A stretch of DNA of 64,000 nucleotides from Tillus elongatus (GCA_964006375.1 OZ023269.1:5490501-5554500), one strand, 5' to 3'. Positions 24,364-37,834 are shown, counted from the stretch's first letter. Translations and numbers: made by a program. The notes: generated from the letters alone by a model not told the origin.

Positions 24364-26640
24364 TAGTTAAGAAGAATGGCCATCCACAACAACAGATATG
24401 CTCCTGTTGGAGAGGAAATTTGCTGTCCACATACAGAGTTTTGGTGGTAGGCCATAGGCTGGAAGTTTATTAAGCAGCGCTGCGTGCCAGACCTGGTCGA
24501 ATGCTTTGGATATGTCTAGAGCAACAATCTGGGATTCACCGTGTTGTTCCATGGACTTGTTCTAAGAATGGGTGACAAAGGAAAGGAGATCGGCAGTCGA
24601 TCTGCGCTTACGGAATCCATACTGCCTGTCGTGGATTAGACTGTGTTTTTCAAGAAATTTTAGTAATTCGGTTTTTATGTACTTTTCCATCACTTTAAAG
24701 ACGACTGAAAGGAGAGAAATAGGCCTGTAGTTGCTAGGAAGCGCTTTGGATCCTTTCTTGGGGATGGGTTGTACTCGAGCAGTTTTCCAGTTACTAGGAA
24801 ATATGCCTTTATTATAAGATATCTAAAACAGACGAGTCAGGACACGAGCAAGTTCTTTTGCGCATTTTTTGAAAACAATTGCTGGGATCTCGTCAAGGCC
24901 AGAGGCTTTACTGGTATTAAGAGAAGAGAGCATCTTCCGTACCTTTTTAGTTTTGAAAATGATATCCGTCATTTTATGCGCAACATTGGGGACTGTTGGT
25001 GGTTGAACATTTGGAGGTGGGTTGAGAGTAGAATTGCCGGCGAACAACGAAGCAAAAAGTTCAGCCTTGCCCAGGGCGGTAGAAACAGTTTCATCCCCTG
25101 AGACAAGAGGTAGGAACGTGCTTTTGCAGAAATTATTTCCAATAAATTTAGCAGAGTCCAGAAGGGTTTGCCGCTGTTGGAGCTTAAGAGGACTTTGTTT
25201 TTGATGTGGTTATTAAACGAGTTTTTTGCCTCAGAAAGAATGCGGACATAGCGGTTTCTTGCGTCGTTAAATGCTTGACGATTTTCTTGACTGGGATTGT
25301 GTAGAAGCGTTTTGTGAGCTTTGATCTTTTCAAGTCTGGCCTTGTCACAGTATTTAGAGAACCAGGGCTTTTGAGTGGCTGAAGAGGTTTTCTGTGTACG
25401 TGGGATAAATAATTCCATGCCGGCTTGGATAGTTTCGGTAACGTTTTGTGAGATATCAGAGGGGTCAGGATGAGAGAAGCAGACAGACGCCCATGGAAAT
25501 GAGGAAAAGTAATCCCGCATTTCGTCCCAGTTTGCGGAGTTGTAGTGCCACACGATACGTGGGTGTGATGACTGTGTGACCTCGGGTTGCATTGCGAAGG
25601 AAGCAGTGACCATGTCGTGGTCTGAGCGACCAAGGGGGGCGGTGACTGATATTTTATAGCAGTCAGGTTGTGTAGTAAGAAGGAGATCCAAGGGATTTGA
25701 GCTGTGTGTTGGGATACGAGCAAAATAAGTAGGTTGCTGAACCATATTGGCTAAAGAATTGATGACTGCAAAGGTCTCCTAGCCATTCCTTATTATGGAC
25801 ATTGAAGTCACCAAGAATAGTGACCTCGGAGGAAGGATATTCAGAAAACAGATAGTCGGTTTTTTCAGAAAGGTAGTCAAAGAGCTGGACAAAGTTGTTG
25901 TCAGAAGGTGACCGGTAAATGCAACAGATGAATTTAGTTGCAGCCCTGAGAGAGAGTTTTATCCATAGTATGTATTTTCTTCCAGCTTCTGAATTGGGGA
26001 GTCTGGTGCAGGGTAGATTGCTACGGACGTATGCGCACACGCCTCCATGCAATCTAAAGGAAGTAAGGAGCTCATACCCCGGGAAATTGAGGTGATTAGT
26101 GGCTGTTTTGGCACTGATTTGGGTTTCGGTGAGGAAGAGGAGTTGGGGCCTGTTAGCCTGGAGGAAATGGTGGACGGACTTTAGGTTAGAATTTAGGCCA
26201 CATATATTCGAAAAGGACATGTTAAATCTTGATGTTGGCGCCCCCTGTACACCCCTCTCCCGGAGATCCGAATGGAGGGGTATTGGGCCTCCGGAATATT
26301 TTATACAAGGAGGAGCCATTATCATTTTTGCTTATAAGGGAAACCGACTCATATACCAGAACCGGAAACGTCCGTTGGGACTTCACCGGCCCCTTGATGC
26401 ATGGGGTGGTACCTCCTCGGGCGGGAAAAAAAATCCTCTACGATCACGTAAAGGAAATTTCCACTACCACCTGCTAGTTGCTGTATCCCTAGCCAGGGGC
26501 CCTTACAGGGTGCTACCGTCCGGGCCAGACGGATCCTGGTTTTTTAAATTGATGATGGGGTGGTACCTCCTTGGGCGTAAAAAAATCCTTTACTATTACA
26601 TAAAGGAAAATTCCACTACCTCCTGCTAATGGATTGGATA
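24364..26640 (-). repeat. Tandem truncated Jockey-like unit U1 (2277 bp)
   Basis: Covers leader, endonuclease and the N-terminal part of RT of the Jockey-like family, but stops at the codons for VVVDGHSS, lacking the YADD box, C-terminus and 3' UTR. Compared with 21.2-24.3 kb it has a deletion of roughly 38 bases in the endonuclease (frame lost after KEWLG), a one-base deletion near 25153, and TAG/TAA-type stops such as in HSWNKS and RLFQIS. It is non-functional. The unit repeats head to tail at 26641. Confidence 0.9.
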
Positions 26641-28905
26641 CAGTTAAGAAGAATGGCCATCCACAACAACAGATATGCTCCTGTTGGAGAGGAAATTTGC
26701 TGTCCACATACAGAGTTTTGGTGGTAGGCCATAGGCTGGAAGTTTATTAAGCAGCGCTGCGTGCCAGACCTGGTCGAATGCTTTGGATATGTCTAGAGCA
26801 ACAATCTGGGATTCACCGTGTTGTTCCATGGACTTGTTCTAAGAATGGGTGACAAAGGAAAGGAGATCGGCAGTCGATCTGCGCTTACGGAATCCATACT
26901 GCCTGTCGTGGATTAGACTGTGTTTTTCAAGAAATTTTAGTAATTCGGTTTTTATGTACTTTTCCATCACTTTAAAGACGACTGAAAGGAGAGAAATAGG
27001 CCTGTAGTTGCTAGGAAGCGCTTTGGATCCTTTCTTGGGGATGGGTTGTACTCGAGCAGTTTTCCAGTTACTAGGAAATATGCCTTTATTATAAGATATC
27101 TAAAACAGACGAGTCAGGACACGAGCAAGTTCTTTTGCGCATTTTTTGAAAACAATTGCTGGGATCTCGTCAAGGCCAGAGGCTTTACTGGTATTAAGAG
27201 AAGAGAGCATCTTCCGTACCTTTTTAGTTTTGAAAATGATATCCGTCATTTTATGCGCAACATTGGGGACTGTTGGTGGTTGAACATTTGGAGGTGGGTT
27301 GAGAGTAGAATTGCCGGCGAACAACGAAGCAAAAAGTTCAGTCTTGCCCAGGGCGGTAGAAACAGTTTCATCCCCTGAGACAAGAGGTAGGAACGTGCTT
27401 TTGCAGAAATTATTTCCAATAAATTTAGCAGAGTCCAGAAGGGTTTGCCGCTGTTGGAGCTTAAGAGGACTTTGTTTTTGATGTGGTTATTAAACGAGTT
27501 TTTTGCCTCAGAAAGAATGCGGACATAGCGGTTTCTTGCGTCGTTAAATGCTTGACGATTTTCTTGACTGGGATTGTGTAGAAGCGTTTTGTGAGCTTTG
27601 ATCTTTTCAAGTCTGGCCTTGTCACAGTATTTAGAGAACCAGGGCTTTTGAGTGGCTGAAGAGGTTTTCTGTGTACGTGGGATAAATAATTCCATGCCGG
27701 CTTGGATAGTTTCGGTAACGTTTTGTGAGATATCAGAGGGGTCAGGATGAGAGAAGCAGACAGACGCCCATGGAAATGAGGAAAAGTAATCCCGCATTTC
27801 GTCCCAGTTTGCGGAGTTGTAGTGCCACACGATACGTGGGTGTGATGACTGTGTGACCTCGGGTTGCATTGCGAAGGAAGCAGTGACCATGTCGTGGTCT
27901 GAGCGACCAAGGGGGGCGGTGACTGATATTTTATAGCAGTCAGGTTGTGTAGTAAGAAGGAGATCCAAGGGATTTGAGCTGTGTGTTGGGATACGAGCAA
28001 AATAAGTAGGTTGCTGAACCATATTGGCTAAAGAATTGATGACTGCAAAGGTCTCCTAGCCATTCCTTATTATGGACATTGAAGTCACCAAGAATAGTGA
28101 CCTCGGAGGAAGGATATTCAGAAAACAGATAGTCGGTTTTTTCAGAAAGGTAGTCAAAGAGCTGGACAAAGTTGTTGTCAGAAGGTGACCGGTAAATGCA
28201 ACAGATGAATTTAGTTGCAGCCCTGAGAGAGAGTTTTATCCATAGTATGTATTTTCTTCCAGCTTCTGAATTGGGGAGTCTGGTGCAGGGTAGATTGCTA
28301 CGGACGTATGCGCACACGCCTCCATGCAATCTAAAGGAAGTAAGGAGCTCATACCCCGGGAAATTGAGGTGATTAGTGGCTGTTTTGGCACTGATTTGGG
28401 TTTCGGTGAGGAAGAGGAGTTGGGGCCTGTTAGCCTGGAGGAAATGGTGGACGGACTTTAGGTTAGAATTTAGGCCACATATATTCGAAAAGGACATGTT
28501 AAATCTTGATGTTGGCGCCCCCTGTACACCCCTCTCCCGGAGATCCGAATGGAGGGGTATTGGGCCTCCGGAATATTTTATACAAGGAGGAGCCATTATC
28601 ATTTTTGCTTATAAGGGAAACCGACTCATATACCAGAACCGGAAACGTCCGTTGGGACTTCACCGGCCCCTTGATGCATGGGGTGGTACCTCCTCGGGCG
28701 GGAAAAAAAATCCTCTACTATCACGTAAAGGAAATTTCCACTACCACCTGCTAGTTGCTGTATCCCTAGCCAGGGGCCCTTACAGGGTGCTACCGTCCGG
28801 GCCAGACGGATCCTGGTTTTTTAAATTGATGATGGGGTGGTACCTCCTTGGGCGTAAAAAAATCCTTTACTATTACGTAAAGGAAAATTCCACTATCACC
28901 TGCTA
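26641..28905 (-). repeat. Tandem truncated Jockey-like unit U2
   Basis: Nearly identical to U1 at an offset of 2277 bp, including all disabling lesions. I noticed single-base differences at 25065/27342, 26442/28719 and 26600/28877; this is not an exhaustive comparison. The left end diverges after about 28890, where the family's leader gives way to unrelated DNA. Two leader sub-repeats of about 160 bp occur at 28680-28905. Confidence 0.9.
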
Positions 28906-30454
28906 TGGATTGGATTGGATCAATGTCTACCCCTTTAAAAATAAGATTAATAAAGGGACTATCAATTGTCCAATAGTTATGCTTTTCGACATAGTAGGAG
29001 AATACACAACATTATCATTTTGCATCCATGCCTATTGTCGATGTATGCGTGTGAAAGTGTCTCCCTGATATGGGTCCCTAATAATTTTTTTTGGCTTGTT
29101 TCAGATTTGCGTTCAGAAGGATAAATGGCTTGGCACTAATAATTTAATAGGATTTAAGTGGAGGAGCAGCGGATACTACCATATCGGGCCGAACTTCGCC
29201 CTAGGTTTGTTTCGATTTAGTGGATAAGGAAATAGTTTACTTATTGTATGTGTCTCAGATTAAAGTTTAGTTTTGACTATTTTCAAGCATGCGCGCTTAG
29301 ACACCAGTAAACCCTGCCAGGAAGGGAGAACATGATAGACTATTAAAAAGACAAAAGTGTACTATTGTAGTGGTTAACAATTTTTGTTTTTATTAATACA
29401 GTCCACTAAACAAGAAAAAGTAAATTGTGCCATTATTAATCCCACCCGTATGTAAAAACTTCAAAACAAATAAAGGAATTGTTATTATTGTTTTTATTAT
29501 TATTATTATATCGCCGAGGCAGAAGCTTGTTGTGAAGATTTTGATAAGTCTTTTTTTGTGGGGTTAAAAAAATTGCAAAAACGTTGGGAAAATATATCGA
29601 CCTAAAATGAGATATTGTTGAAAAAAACTGTGAAAAAATTGTGTCTTTATTCTTACCACGGATTGTTTTTTAATCGACCTCGTATTAAGCTTAAAGTTAT
29701 ATAAAATATATGAAAAAGGCTTTTCCTAACGCAAAAATTAGGGCAGCAATAGTGGAGCTCATTTAAGTGACGCTATAATTTTCATTTTACTTTTACTAAA
29801 GTCGCTGTAAGCCAAAAGGTAAATGAGCTTTTTAACTATATTCGCAGTGAGCCATTTCACGTTTTACAGAAAGTCTGTTTGCTAACCTAAAAAAGCTGAG
29901 CAATAATTTTTTGTGAGCTAAAATGAAAACATATACAAATTCTAATTTCGGTATATTTGTGAAATAAATTGTTAGTTCAGTACCGCGAACGGAATTTGTT
30001 CCTTAATTAGGACGCTAACATTTACGGATTATAATGTATTTTTTCTGAAAAAGCAAATACGAACGCGGAATGCAAAGTTTCATTTCAGCATAATAATCAT
30101 TTTGATCTGGTGTGGAAAACCTGCGGTTGGGGTAAATTTGTTCTAAAGTGGTCTTATACACTTCTAGTGGTTGTATTCCTGGTCAGATTTGTGTTTCGCT
30201 AAAAGGGTTGTAACGCTACATTATATAACTCACTAGTATGCAGTTTTGTATACATGGTAGGTCTATCTGGAATTATTAATAACATGTTGATGGTAATTCT
30301 TTAATAAATAATTTAATTATTCGTTTCTAGTCAGCAGGATATAAAAATTTTCGGGACGTAGCAAGTGGGTTATAATAGTACGTTCTCACAAGAATTTTAC
30401 ACCATTAGTACGGAATATTACTAAAATTAATACTTTTAATTGAAACAGACCTTG
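28906..30454. other. Spacer between divergent LINE copies
   Basis: AT-rich sequence with a short imperfect TTA tract near 29490; no gene or repeat supported. Confidence 0.45.
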
Positions 30455-31722
30455 AAGGTGGTGGTGGACTTTTCCTTTAGGTGATACTAAAGGATTTTTT
30501 TGACGCCCGAGGAGGTACCACCCCTTTCATCAAGGGGACGGTGAAGTCCCAACGGACGTTTCCGGTTCTGGTGTATGAGTCGGTTGTCTTTATAAACAAA
30601 ACTGATGATGACTCCTCCTTGTACAAAAGATTCCGGAGATAAAATACCCCTGCATCCGGATCTCCGGAAGAAGGGTGCGCAGGGGGTGCCGGCGTCAAGA
30701 TTTAACATATCCTTCTCGAATGTATGTGGCCTAAATTGTAACCTGAACTCCGTCCACCATTTCCCCCAGACTAATAGGCCACAACTCCTCTTCCTCACCG
30801 AAACCCAAATCAGTGCCAAAATAGCCACTAATCCTCTTAATTTCCCGGGGTATGAGCTCCTTACTTCCATCAGATAGCATGGAGGTGTGTACGCATACGT
30901 CCGTAGCAATTTACCCTGCACCAGACTCTCCAGTTGGGAAGCTGGAAGAAAATACATATTTTGGATGAAACTCTCTCTCTCAGGGCTTCAACTACATTCA
31001 TCTTTGCATTTACCGGTCACCTTCTGACAACAACTTTGTCCAGCTCTTCGACTACTTTTCTGAAAAAACCGACCTTCTGATTTCTGAATATCCTTCCTCC
31101 GAGGTTACTATTCTTGGTGACTTCAATGTCCATACTAAGGAATGGCTAGGATCTTCAAAACCGATCAACAAGGGAGAGCAGCGGAGGCCTTTGCAGTCAG
31201 CAATACCTTAGCTAATATGGTTCAGCAACCTACTTAGTTTCCTCGCATCTCAACACACTGCTCAGAACTACTACAAAACCTGAATGCTATAAGACATCAG
31301 TCACCGCCCTTCTTGGTCGCTTAGATCACGGCGTGGCCACTGCTTCCTGCGCAATGCAACCCGAGGTCACACAATCATCGCACCCACATATCGTTTGGCA
31401 CTACAACTCCGCGAACTGGGACGAAATGCGGGATCACTTTTCCTCATTTCAATGGGCGTCTGTCTGCTTCTCTCATCCTGACCCCTCTCATATCTCACAA
31501 AACGTCACCGATATTATCCAAGCTGGCATGGAATTATTTATTCCACGTACACAGAAAACATCTTCAGCCACTCAAAGCCCTGGTTCTCTCAATCTTGTGA
31601 CAAGGCCAGACTTGAAAAGGTTAAAGCTCACAAAACGCTTCTACAAAATCCAGTCAAGAAAACCATCAAACATTTAACGACGCAAGAAACCGCTATGTTC
31701 ACATTCTTTCCGAGGAAAAAGA
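30455..31722 (+). mobile_element. Jockey-like LINE relic J2, 3'-truncated
   Basis: Plus-strand copy of the same family: leader with the CCTTTA...TAAAGG hairpin at about 30474-30494, then endonuclease codons (FSNVCGLNCNLNSVHHF, LTETQISAK, YRSPSDNNF, EVTILGDFNVH) with frameshifts, continuing to the linker before RT (about codon 380). It stops at 31722 against a mariner relic, so the RT and 3' end are missing. Loss of the 3' end is the reverse of normal LINE truncation. Confidence 0.85.
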
Positions 31723-32470
31723 CTTGTATTTTTTAAATGGGACATCCTATTGTTTGCAGAATAATGAAAATGTATAATTATAAGCCTTACCGGTGTCATT
31801 TTGTCCAAGGACTCAGAGATGGCGGCTATGTGAGCCGCTTAGAGTTTTTGTATTGGGTGAATGAAGCTTTAAACATAGATCATATAACTTTAAACCATAT
31901 CTTTTGGACGGATGAGTCAAAGTTCACAAATAATAGTGTGTTGAATAAGCATAACAGTGTAAAATGGGCAACGGAAAATCTACACTGGTTTTTTTTTCGA
32001 AGAACCACCAAACTGAATATAAAACCAACGTAAGGTGTGGGCTATTAGATAACAGATTGATGGGGGCCCGTATTTTTTGAAGAAAATTTAGACGACCCAT
32101 CTGGACCATTAGTTGGATGATGTTCCACTGAATGTCCGACCTAGGATTATTTTTCAGCATGATGGATGTCCAGCTCACAACAGCAGGATAGTTGTGGACT
32201 ATTTGGACAAAGTTTTTGGCCCTAATTATATAGGTATAAATGCCTAAATACGATGACCTCCAAGGTCCCCAGATTTGATCTTTTTGGCGCTACATCAAGG
32301 ACCAAGTCAATTTAGATTTTGGCATAAATCCTGTAGTTAGCGTTCACTATCTACAACAACGGATATTGGACACATGTCGGTATGTTGATCGAGAGATGAT
32401 CCATGCTGCTACGCATAGACAAATTATGGAAAGATTAGAACTTTGCGTTCAGCAAGGGTGAAATGTGTTC
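31723..32470 (+). mobile_element. Mariner-like element relic, second family
   Basis: A 98-codon frame plus shifted continuations. In order: PYRCHFVQGLRDGGY, then EFLYWVNEAL, FWTDESKFTNN (first catalytic Asp region), then after a frameshift FQHDGCPAHNSRIVV (second catalytic Asp) and RSPDL (third region, decayed). This is a Tc1/mariner-superfamily transposase distinct from the other two mariner families in the window. The N-terminal DNA-binding part is missing. Confidence 0.75.
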
Positions 32471-32502
32471 GAGCATCTGATTTGAGATTTGTTATTAAAT
32501 CT

Positions 32503-32820
32503 GTTATTTTAATACATGCGTGATTATTTTGTTTATGTATTAAATTCATGTGGTACTAGTATTTTTATTTCATTTTCGTTGTTTATAAATTAAGCTAAAA
32601 ATAAATTTTACCATACAATTATCTAAAAACAATGTAACAATTTACATACATTATTGAAAACGTTATTTCAATACATTCTTGATTATTTCGGTTATGTATT
32701 ACATTAATGTGGTACTATTATTTTTATTTAATGTTTGTTGTTCATAAATTATGTTAAAAATAAATTTCACCATATAATTATCTAAAAACGATGTAACAAT
32801 TTGCAAAAAAAATGCCATGT
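32503..32820. repeat. 159-bp tandem duplication
   Basis: Two diverged copies with starts at 32503 and 32662 share the order GTTATTT, CATGTGG/TAATGTGG, AAAATAAATTT and AACGATGTAACAATTT. No coding content. Confidence 0.7.
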
Positions 32821-32992
32821 CTATGAGTTTTATTAAAAGCCTGTACAAACTATGATTTACCTTTAGAAAGAAGAAAGCCCAGACGTTTACAATTGATCCA
32901 TCAGTTTGTGTTGATCCAGCCGATTGAACCTCAGCAGATATGATATTGGGAGAAAGCTTACTATACCCGCTATCCGATGCCGTAGTCATACA

Positions 32993-33052
32993 TGGGGTGT
33001 TCTATTTTACATTTTCGAGAAAACTGAGCTTTGTAAAATGTAACACCCTGTA
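32993..33052. repeat. 60-bp hairpin with mariner-like terminus
   Basis: GGGGTGTTCTATTTTACATT and its imperfect reverse complement AAAATGTAACACCCTGTAT enclose a short loop. It resembles a minimal MITE of the CAGGGTGTT type. Confidence 0.45.
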
Positions 33053-33470
33053 TAAGTGGATATTTTCGCAAGCTATATAACCATATTTTATTATGCTGCA
33101 TTGAGTCAAGAGTCATGGTAATACCAGATCTTGACAGGTTTTGCGACGAAATGGCAGCACTGTCGTGTTGAATCGGAATAAAGTTTCGGACGAATAATTG
33201 AATAATTTCTTAACCATTGATCCCAGGCCCCTGTTCTGACACATCATTTTGCTCACCATGAAGTGATTTACCAAAAAATAAAATAAAATATAAGGTGTCC
33301 TATTTAAAAAAATAAATGTTTGGTGTGGCACAGGAAAACTGATCACTCTGTAAACATGAAAATAATTTCCGGTTATGCGAAACATTGTTATATCCATGGA
33401 TACCAAATTTGACATTTCTAGGTAGAGCGGTTGTGACGATAATTCTGTGCTCCCTTCGACTTGTTGGACC

Positions 33471-33645
<175 letters not shown>

Positions 33646-34787
33646 AACTTTAAAAAAGCAACTTTTTTCTAGGAAAATTCTGTATATCTTGTTTGTAGGT
33701 ATCTTTGTACAGTCCTATAAAGATTAAAACATTCATTGGTTTTGGGTTATAACATTTCTAGTTCCCACTTATTTAAATAAGTTATTTTTTCTACAGTAGT
33801 TATCTTATAATTTTATAGAAAAATTAGATTACCATGCCCTTGCTTACATCTTGTTAAGAAGGAAACTGCGTAGCCACTCTCGTAATTTAGAATTAGGTTA
33901 GCACGAAAGGTCATAAAATAACTCTGCGGATATAGCCGTTTTTAGTCAGACAAATAGTGTAGTTTCTACATTTCACTAAAGAAGAACTTGTAATTCGATT
34001 ATACTCATTTTGTTAGCAAAGCCCGCAAAGGCCGAGGCGGACAAGAACGAGACTGTACAACTAAATATATGTGAAGAATATTTAACATCAAACAAAACTT
34101 CTATTGTGTTGTGTATAAATTTAAATTGGGTTTCGTAATACCGCAAACAAATTTTAGAAATTGTATCAACATGCAGCCACAAATGGAATGAACGTAAAAT
34201 AACTTAGTAGTGGAGGACCGAAAGGTCTGGAAAGCTATAGCTGGAGAGCTACTTTCAAAAGCAACAAACGAGGAATTTTCGACAAAGGTATCTGATAAAT
34301 TTGGTTCCCGGGGTCTACACTGTCCACTCCAAACGATTGTATGAATATTCAGAGCTCTAACCTGCTCTAGTACACTAGGATTTACAACGAATAGGCATAA
34401 ACAGTTTGTTTAGAATTTATTGTTTCTAGGATACGCGCTTTTAAAATAAAATGGTTAACTCAGTTAGGAGTAAGTCCTCTGAGGAATCGTTCTGTTGAAA
34501 ATAAAATATAGCCTGGAAACTAAAGCGTCAGAATCTAAAACACAAGGTTAACGTAGCTGAAAATGAAACCTTTCAGATTTACACTTCTATCTGATAGAAC
34601 TTAAAGAGACGTGTACAATTATCTTTGTTACAGAAACCAACGTTTTTTCAGCCACTAAAGTAAATAAAAATAATTTGTTAGCTTCCCATGAGAAAGCTTT
34701 TGTATTTGAAATTAACACTGCACAACAAAATAAACGAATTTTGAAAGAATTTCACAAGCATTGGTTAGTGAGATTTTGTGTAAATAT
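33646..34787. other. Spacer, nothing recognised
   Basis: AT-rich, no supported frame or repeat. Confidence 0.45.
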
Positions 34788-35060
34788 AAAACAAGTCTGG
34801 ACGCAGCAAATGCGTTGTGTTAGTGAATTTTCATGAAAATGTTTTTAATAGCAAATATGTTTAATAAAACCAGGAATCAAATTTGGTACCAGTATAACCT
34901 ATATAGTAGAAACAATATACCAGACTTCATCAAAGTGACTTTATTGTTTACGAAAGTACAAACATTTTATGAAAATAAACTTAAAGTGCTCCTGAAAAAA
35001 GTAGTCTGATTTTTCTGAGAAACGTACCTCTTCAAGCTAATTACCATCAAAAAGCATTTC
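34788..35060 (+). mobile_element. MITE family M, partial copy
   Basis: The left terminus GTCTGGACGCAGCAAATGCG and body words TATAACCTATATAGTAGA and AATAAACTTAAA match the copies at 54467 and 62579. No clear right terminus. Confidence 0.6.
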
Positions 35061-35179
35061 GATGAGACCCCAAAAAATTTTTTTGAAAATCTAAATTTTT
35101 TTCAGGAAAATCCAAAATAATTTTTTTAGCATCACCTATTAAAGATTCATTATTATAATCTTCACTTCTGAAACACAGA

Positions 35180-35568
35180 ATACAGGCTGCTCGATTTGAA
35201 ACAACTGACGTACGGCAATCTGATTTTTTTCAGTCACCCTTTGAGAGCGCCCCGTATACGGAACTTTAATTTCTTTGACGCATTATATAAACGAAGACTT
35301 CTCTGAGTGCGTCACTTCTAGGGGACTTTGCTATCTATTGGTGAAAACGCCATATTATATGTCGTGATATGTGCCAAAAACATGAAAAAATGCAAAACAC
35401 TTGATAAAATTTGAAAATAAGAACGATATTTTTTTTTCCTACAAACATGCATTATAATTCGATGAGTAATGCAAAAATTAGCACTGGGTGATTGTCAAAA
35501 TTTCTTTCGAAGGCGCAGCACAGATATTTTGAGCTTCGCCGTAGAAATGCGTCACCCTGTATACAGCG
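35180..35568. mobile_element. Possible mariner-type MITE
   Basis: The right end GAAATGCGTCACCCTGTATA recurs at 54958-54977. A left end TACAGGCTGCTCGATTTG is only partly complementary. No coding. Confidence 0.3.
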
Positions 35569-35839
35569 TGTTTTCTAATTAAATATCAATATATTTGGGG
35601 GTAAGTTTTGGGCTTATTTTAAGAAGTAAACTTCAAATGAACATATGTCCTGAACATCTTAACTTTTGAGATACATGGTGGCCATTTACCCTTTCTGGTA
35701 GGAAAAAAGGTCTAATTAAGTAATTTCCAATAATTCCAGCCCATAGATTCACTAAAAATTTTACTTAATGGTTAAATTGTACAACTGCATGGGCATTTTC
35801 GTTTGCCCAAATAAGATAATTATGATAATTTTTGATGGC

Positions 35840-37315
35840 GTTTCTCTCTTGTGCGCCTGTGCCAATCGTATCTCAGTGACATAATTCAGTAGATGTGAGT
35901 AAGTGGGCATGGATCACCTGATTTTACTGTCAAATCTGGCGTCCTTCAGGGGTTAGTCTTGCGTCCTTTGCTCTTCTCTATGTTTGTTAATGACATCACA
36001 TCGAATTTGAAATGTGAGTGTCGGTGGGTGATATTCGAGATTGTAATAGGCTTCAGGGAGATGTGGTTTACTTGAAGGAGTGGTCCGGTAGGAATAGGTT
36101 ACAGCTTAACTTTAAAAGATTTAGTGTTGTCACATTTAGTAGAAAGATCAAACCGATTGTATTTCCTTACTCAATTGTGTGTTATCCGTTGTCTTGCTCA
36201 AATAGTATCCGAGATTTGGGTGTCGTTTTTGACTTAAAGCTCACGTTTGCGGATCATCTTTATCAAATGATCTCTTCGGCATATAGGATGCTGGGGTTTG
36301 TGTTACGGAATTCAGGAAGTTCTACGTCGTCGACTAGACAATTGTTATTTAATGCTTTTGTTCGCTCAAGGTTGGACTACGCCTCGATTTTGTGGTCGTC
36401 GCTTTGTCAGGTCCATATTATGGAAATTGCGTTGATACAGCGGTGCTCTCTTAAATCGCTGGCTTTTGCTGGGGATTTCCGGGGATGGAGTTACCCTCCG
36501 ATTGGGTTTCCACAGCAAAGTTTGTTGGTGAGATTTGGCCAGTATGATTTGAAAGGTTGGAGGGATTTTATGGCTGCAGCATTTATTGTGAAGCTAATCA
36601 GGACTAAATTGACTGTTTGTTTCTTTTAGACAGACTAAATTTTGTTGTGCCGTTGCTAAACAGTAGGTCATTTGTGATATTTTACAGCGTTACACCTCAA
36701 ACAAATGTGTCAAAGTATTTACATTTGCTCCTTATGTTTCGTGGCTGCAATAAGATTGATGATAAATTAGACATATTTTATTCACATAAGAATGAACTAT
36801 GGGACATACTCCTTGTCGTCCCACAAAACTAAAATTGAGGTGCAATTGTGGTTTGGATTAGGATTAAATAAAATTTGGGTAAGTCAAATTTAGGGCTGAT
36901 ATGTGTCACTGACCCCGTTGTTGCTTTTCGAGTGTGGGTACGTGTGTGAATGATTGTGCACTATTGTCTTATTTTGTAGTTTATTATTGTCTTGTCTTTA
37001 AGTTTTTGAGGCCGATGTTTGGGTGGATGATTTGTGTCTGTGTATGCGTGTGTGTGTGTGTGTGAGCGAGAGGATGCGTGCGAGGGTGATTGTGCATTAT
37101 CATCTTATTTTGTAGCTTATTATGGTCTTATTTTATAGTTGTGAAATAATAATACTTTGTGCTTTATATAATTGAGTTGATATTATGTTGCATGCTAGAT
37201 ACTGTGCTCAGTCTGTATGTTATATCTTTGTAATTTTTGTTTGGTTTTCCACATGCCATGTAATTTGGGAGACCTGTTTGGTAGTGTATTGATAAATAAA
37301 TAAATAAGTAAATGC
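35840..37315 (+). mobile_element. 5'-truncated LINE with TAAA-rich tail
   Basis: Starts inside RT (SGVLQGLVLRPLLFS with decayed catalytic box), continues through a 203-codon frame and ends with a G/T-rich 3' UTR and a GATAAATAAATAAATAAG tail at 37290-37308. Distinct from the poly-A Jockey-like family and from the (ATT)n-tailed LINE. Confidence 0.8.
36018..36629 (+). pseudogene. LINE reverse transcriptase C-terminal half
   Basis: A 203-codon frame with NRLQLNFKRFSVVTFSRK, SIRDLGVVFDLKLTFADH, LLFNAFVRSRLDYASILWS and a C-terminal TAAAFIVKLIR-like region. These are the RT thumb and connection blocks of Jockey/CR1-group LINEs. The PQG and YADD blocks upstream (35940-36017) are mutated and in another frame, and the C-terminus continues in a different frame at 36617-36832 (LLNSRSFVIF). 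It cannot encode an active enzyme. Confidence 0.8.
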
Positions 37316-37743
37316 TTTTGAGTTCCGACAACAATCGAGTATTTATCAAATATCTTGCAATGTTTGCAAAAATATATATATTTTGCAAACGAAAAGATCA
37401 ATAACAACAAAGGGCGCATAGCTGGTCATCAGCATTGTTTAAAAATTCCCACCTAGTGAACCTTTTCCCCCAAACCTGCTAAGCCTTTTGTAATTTTGGC
37501 CGCAACCCTGCGGCGACGTGGGTATTACTTCAAGCAAGAATATCTTAAACTTGGGTACTAAATTTGGTTACCATAGCTTTTCAACTTTTGGGGTACATTT
37601 TGGTCTACCCACTGAGACTGCAGCGGCTGGCATCAATGGTGTCCTTAAGCGTCAACTTGGTCAGTAGCATGGTGTATTTAGTTGTTATATTCATTTACAT
37701 TGCTCATTTTGTGTTACACTGTTATGTTTTTGGTATTGCGCTA

Positions 37744-37747
<4 letters not shown>
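37316..37747. other. Spacer, nothing recognised
   Basis: No supported gene; contains a TATATATATTTTGC run near 37370. Confidence 0.45.

Positions 37748-37834
<87 letters not shown>

Noticed and set aside
22610..28754. Plus-strand frames of 60-230 codons opposite the Jockey-like copies
   Set aside because: They are antisense to endonuclease and RT codons that carry clear motifs; no domain on the plus strand.
36992..37090. TG-rich tract as a regulatory element
   Set aside because: It lies in the 3' UTR of a LINE and is simple low complexity.
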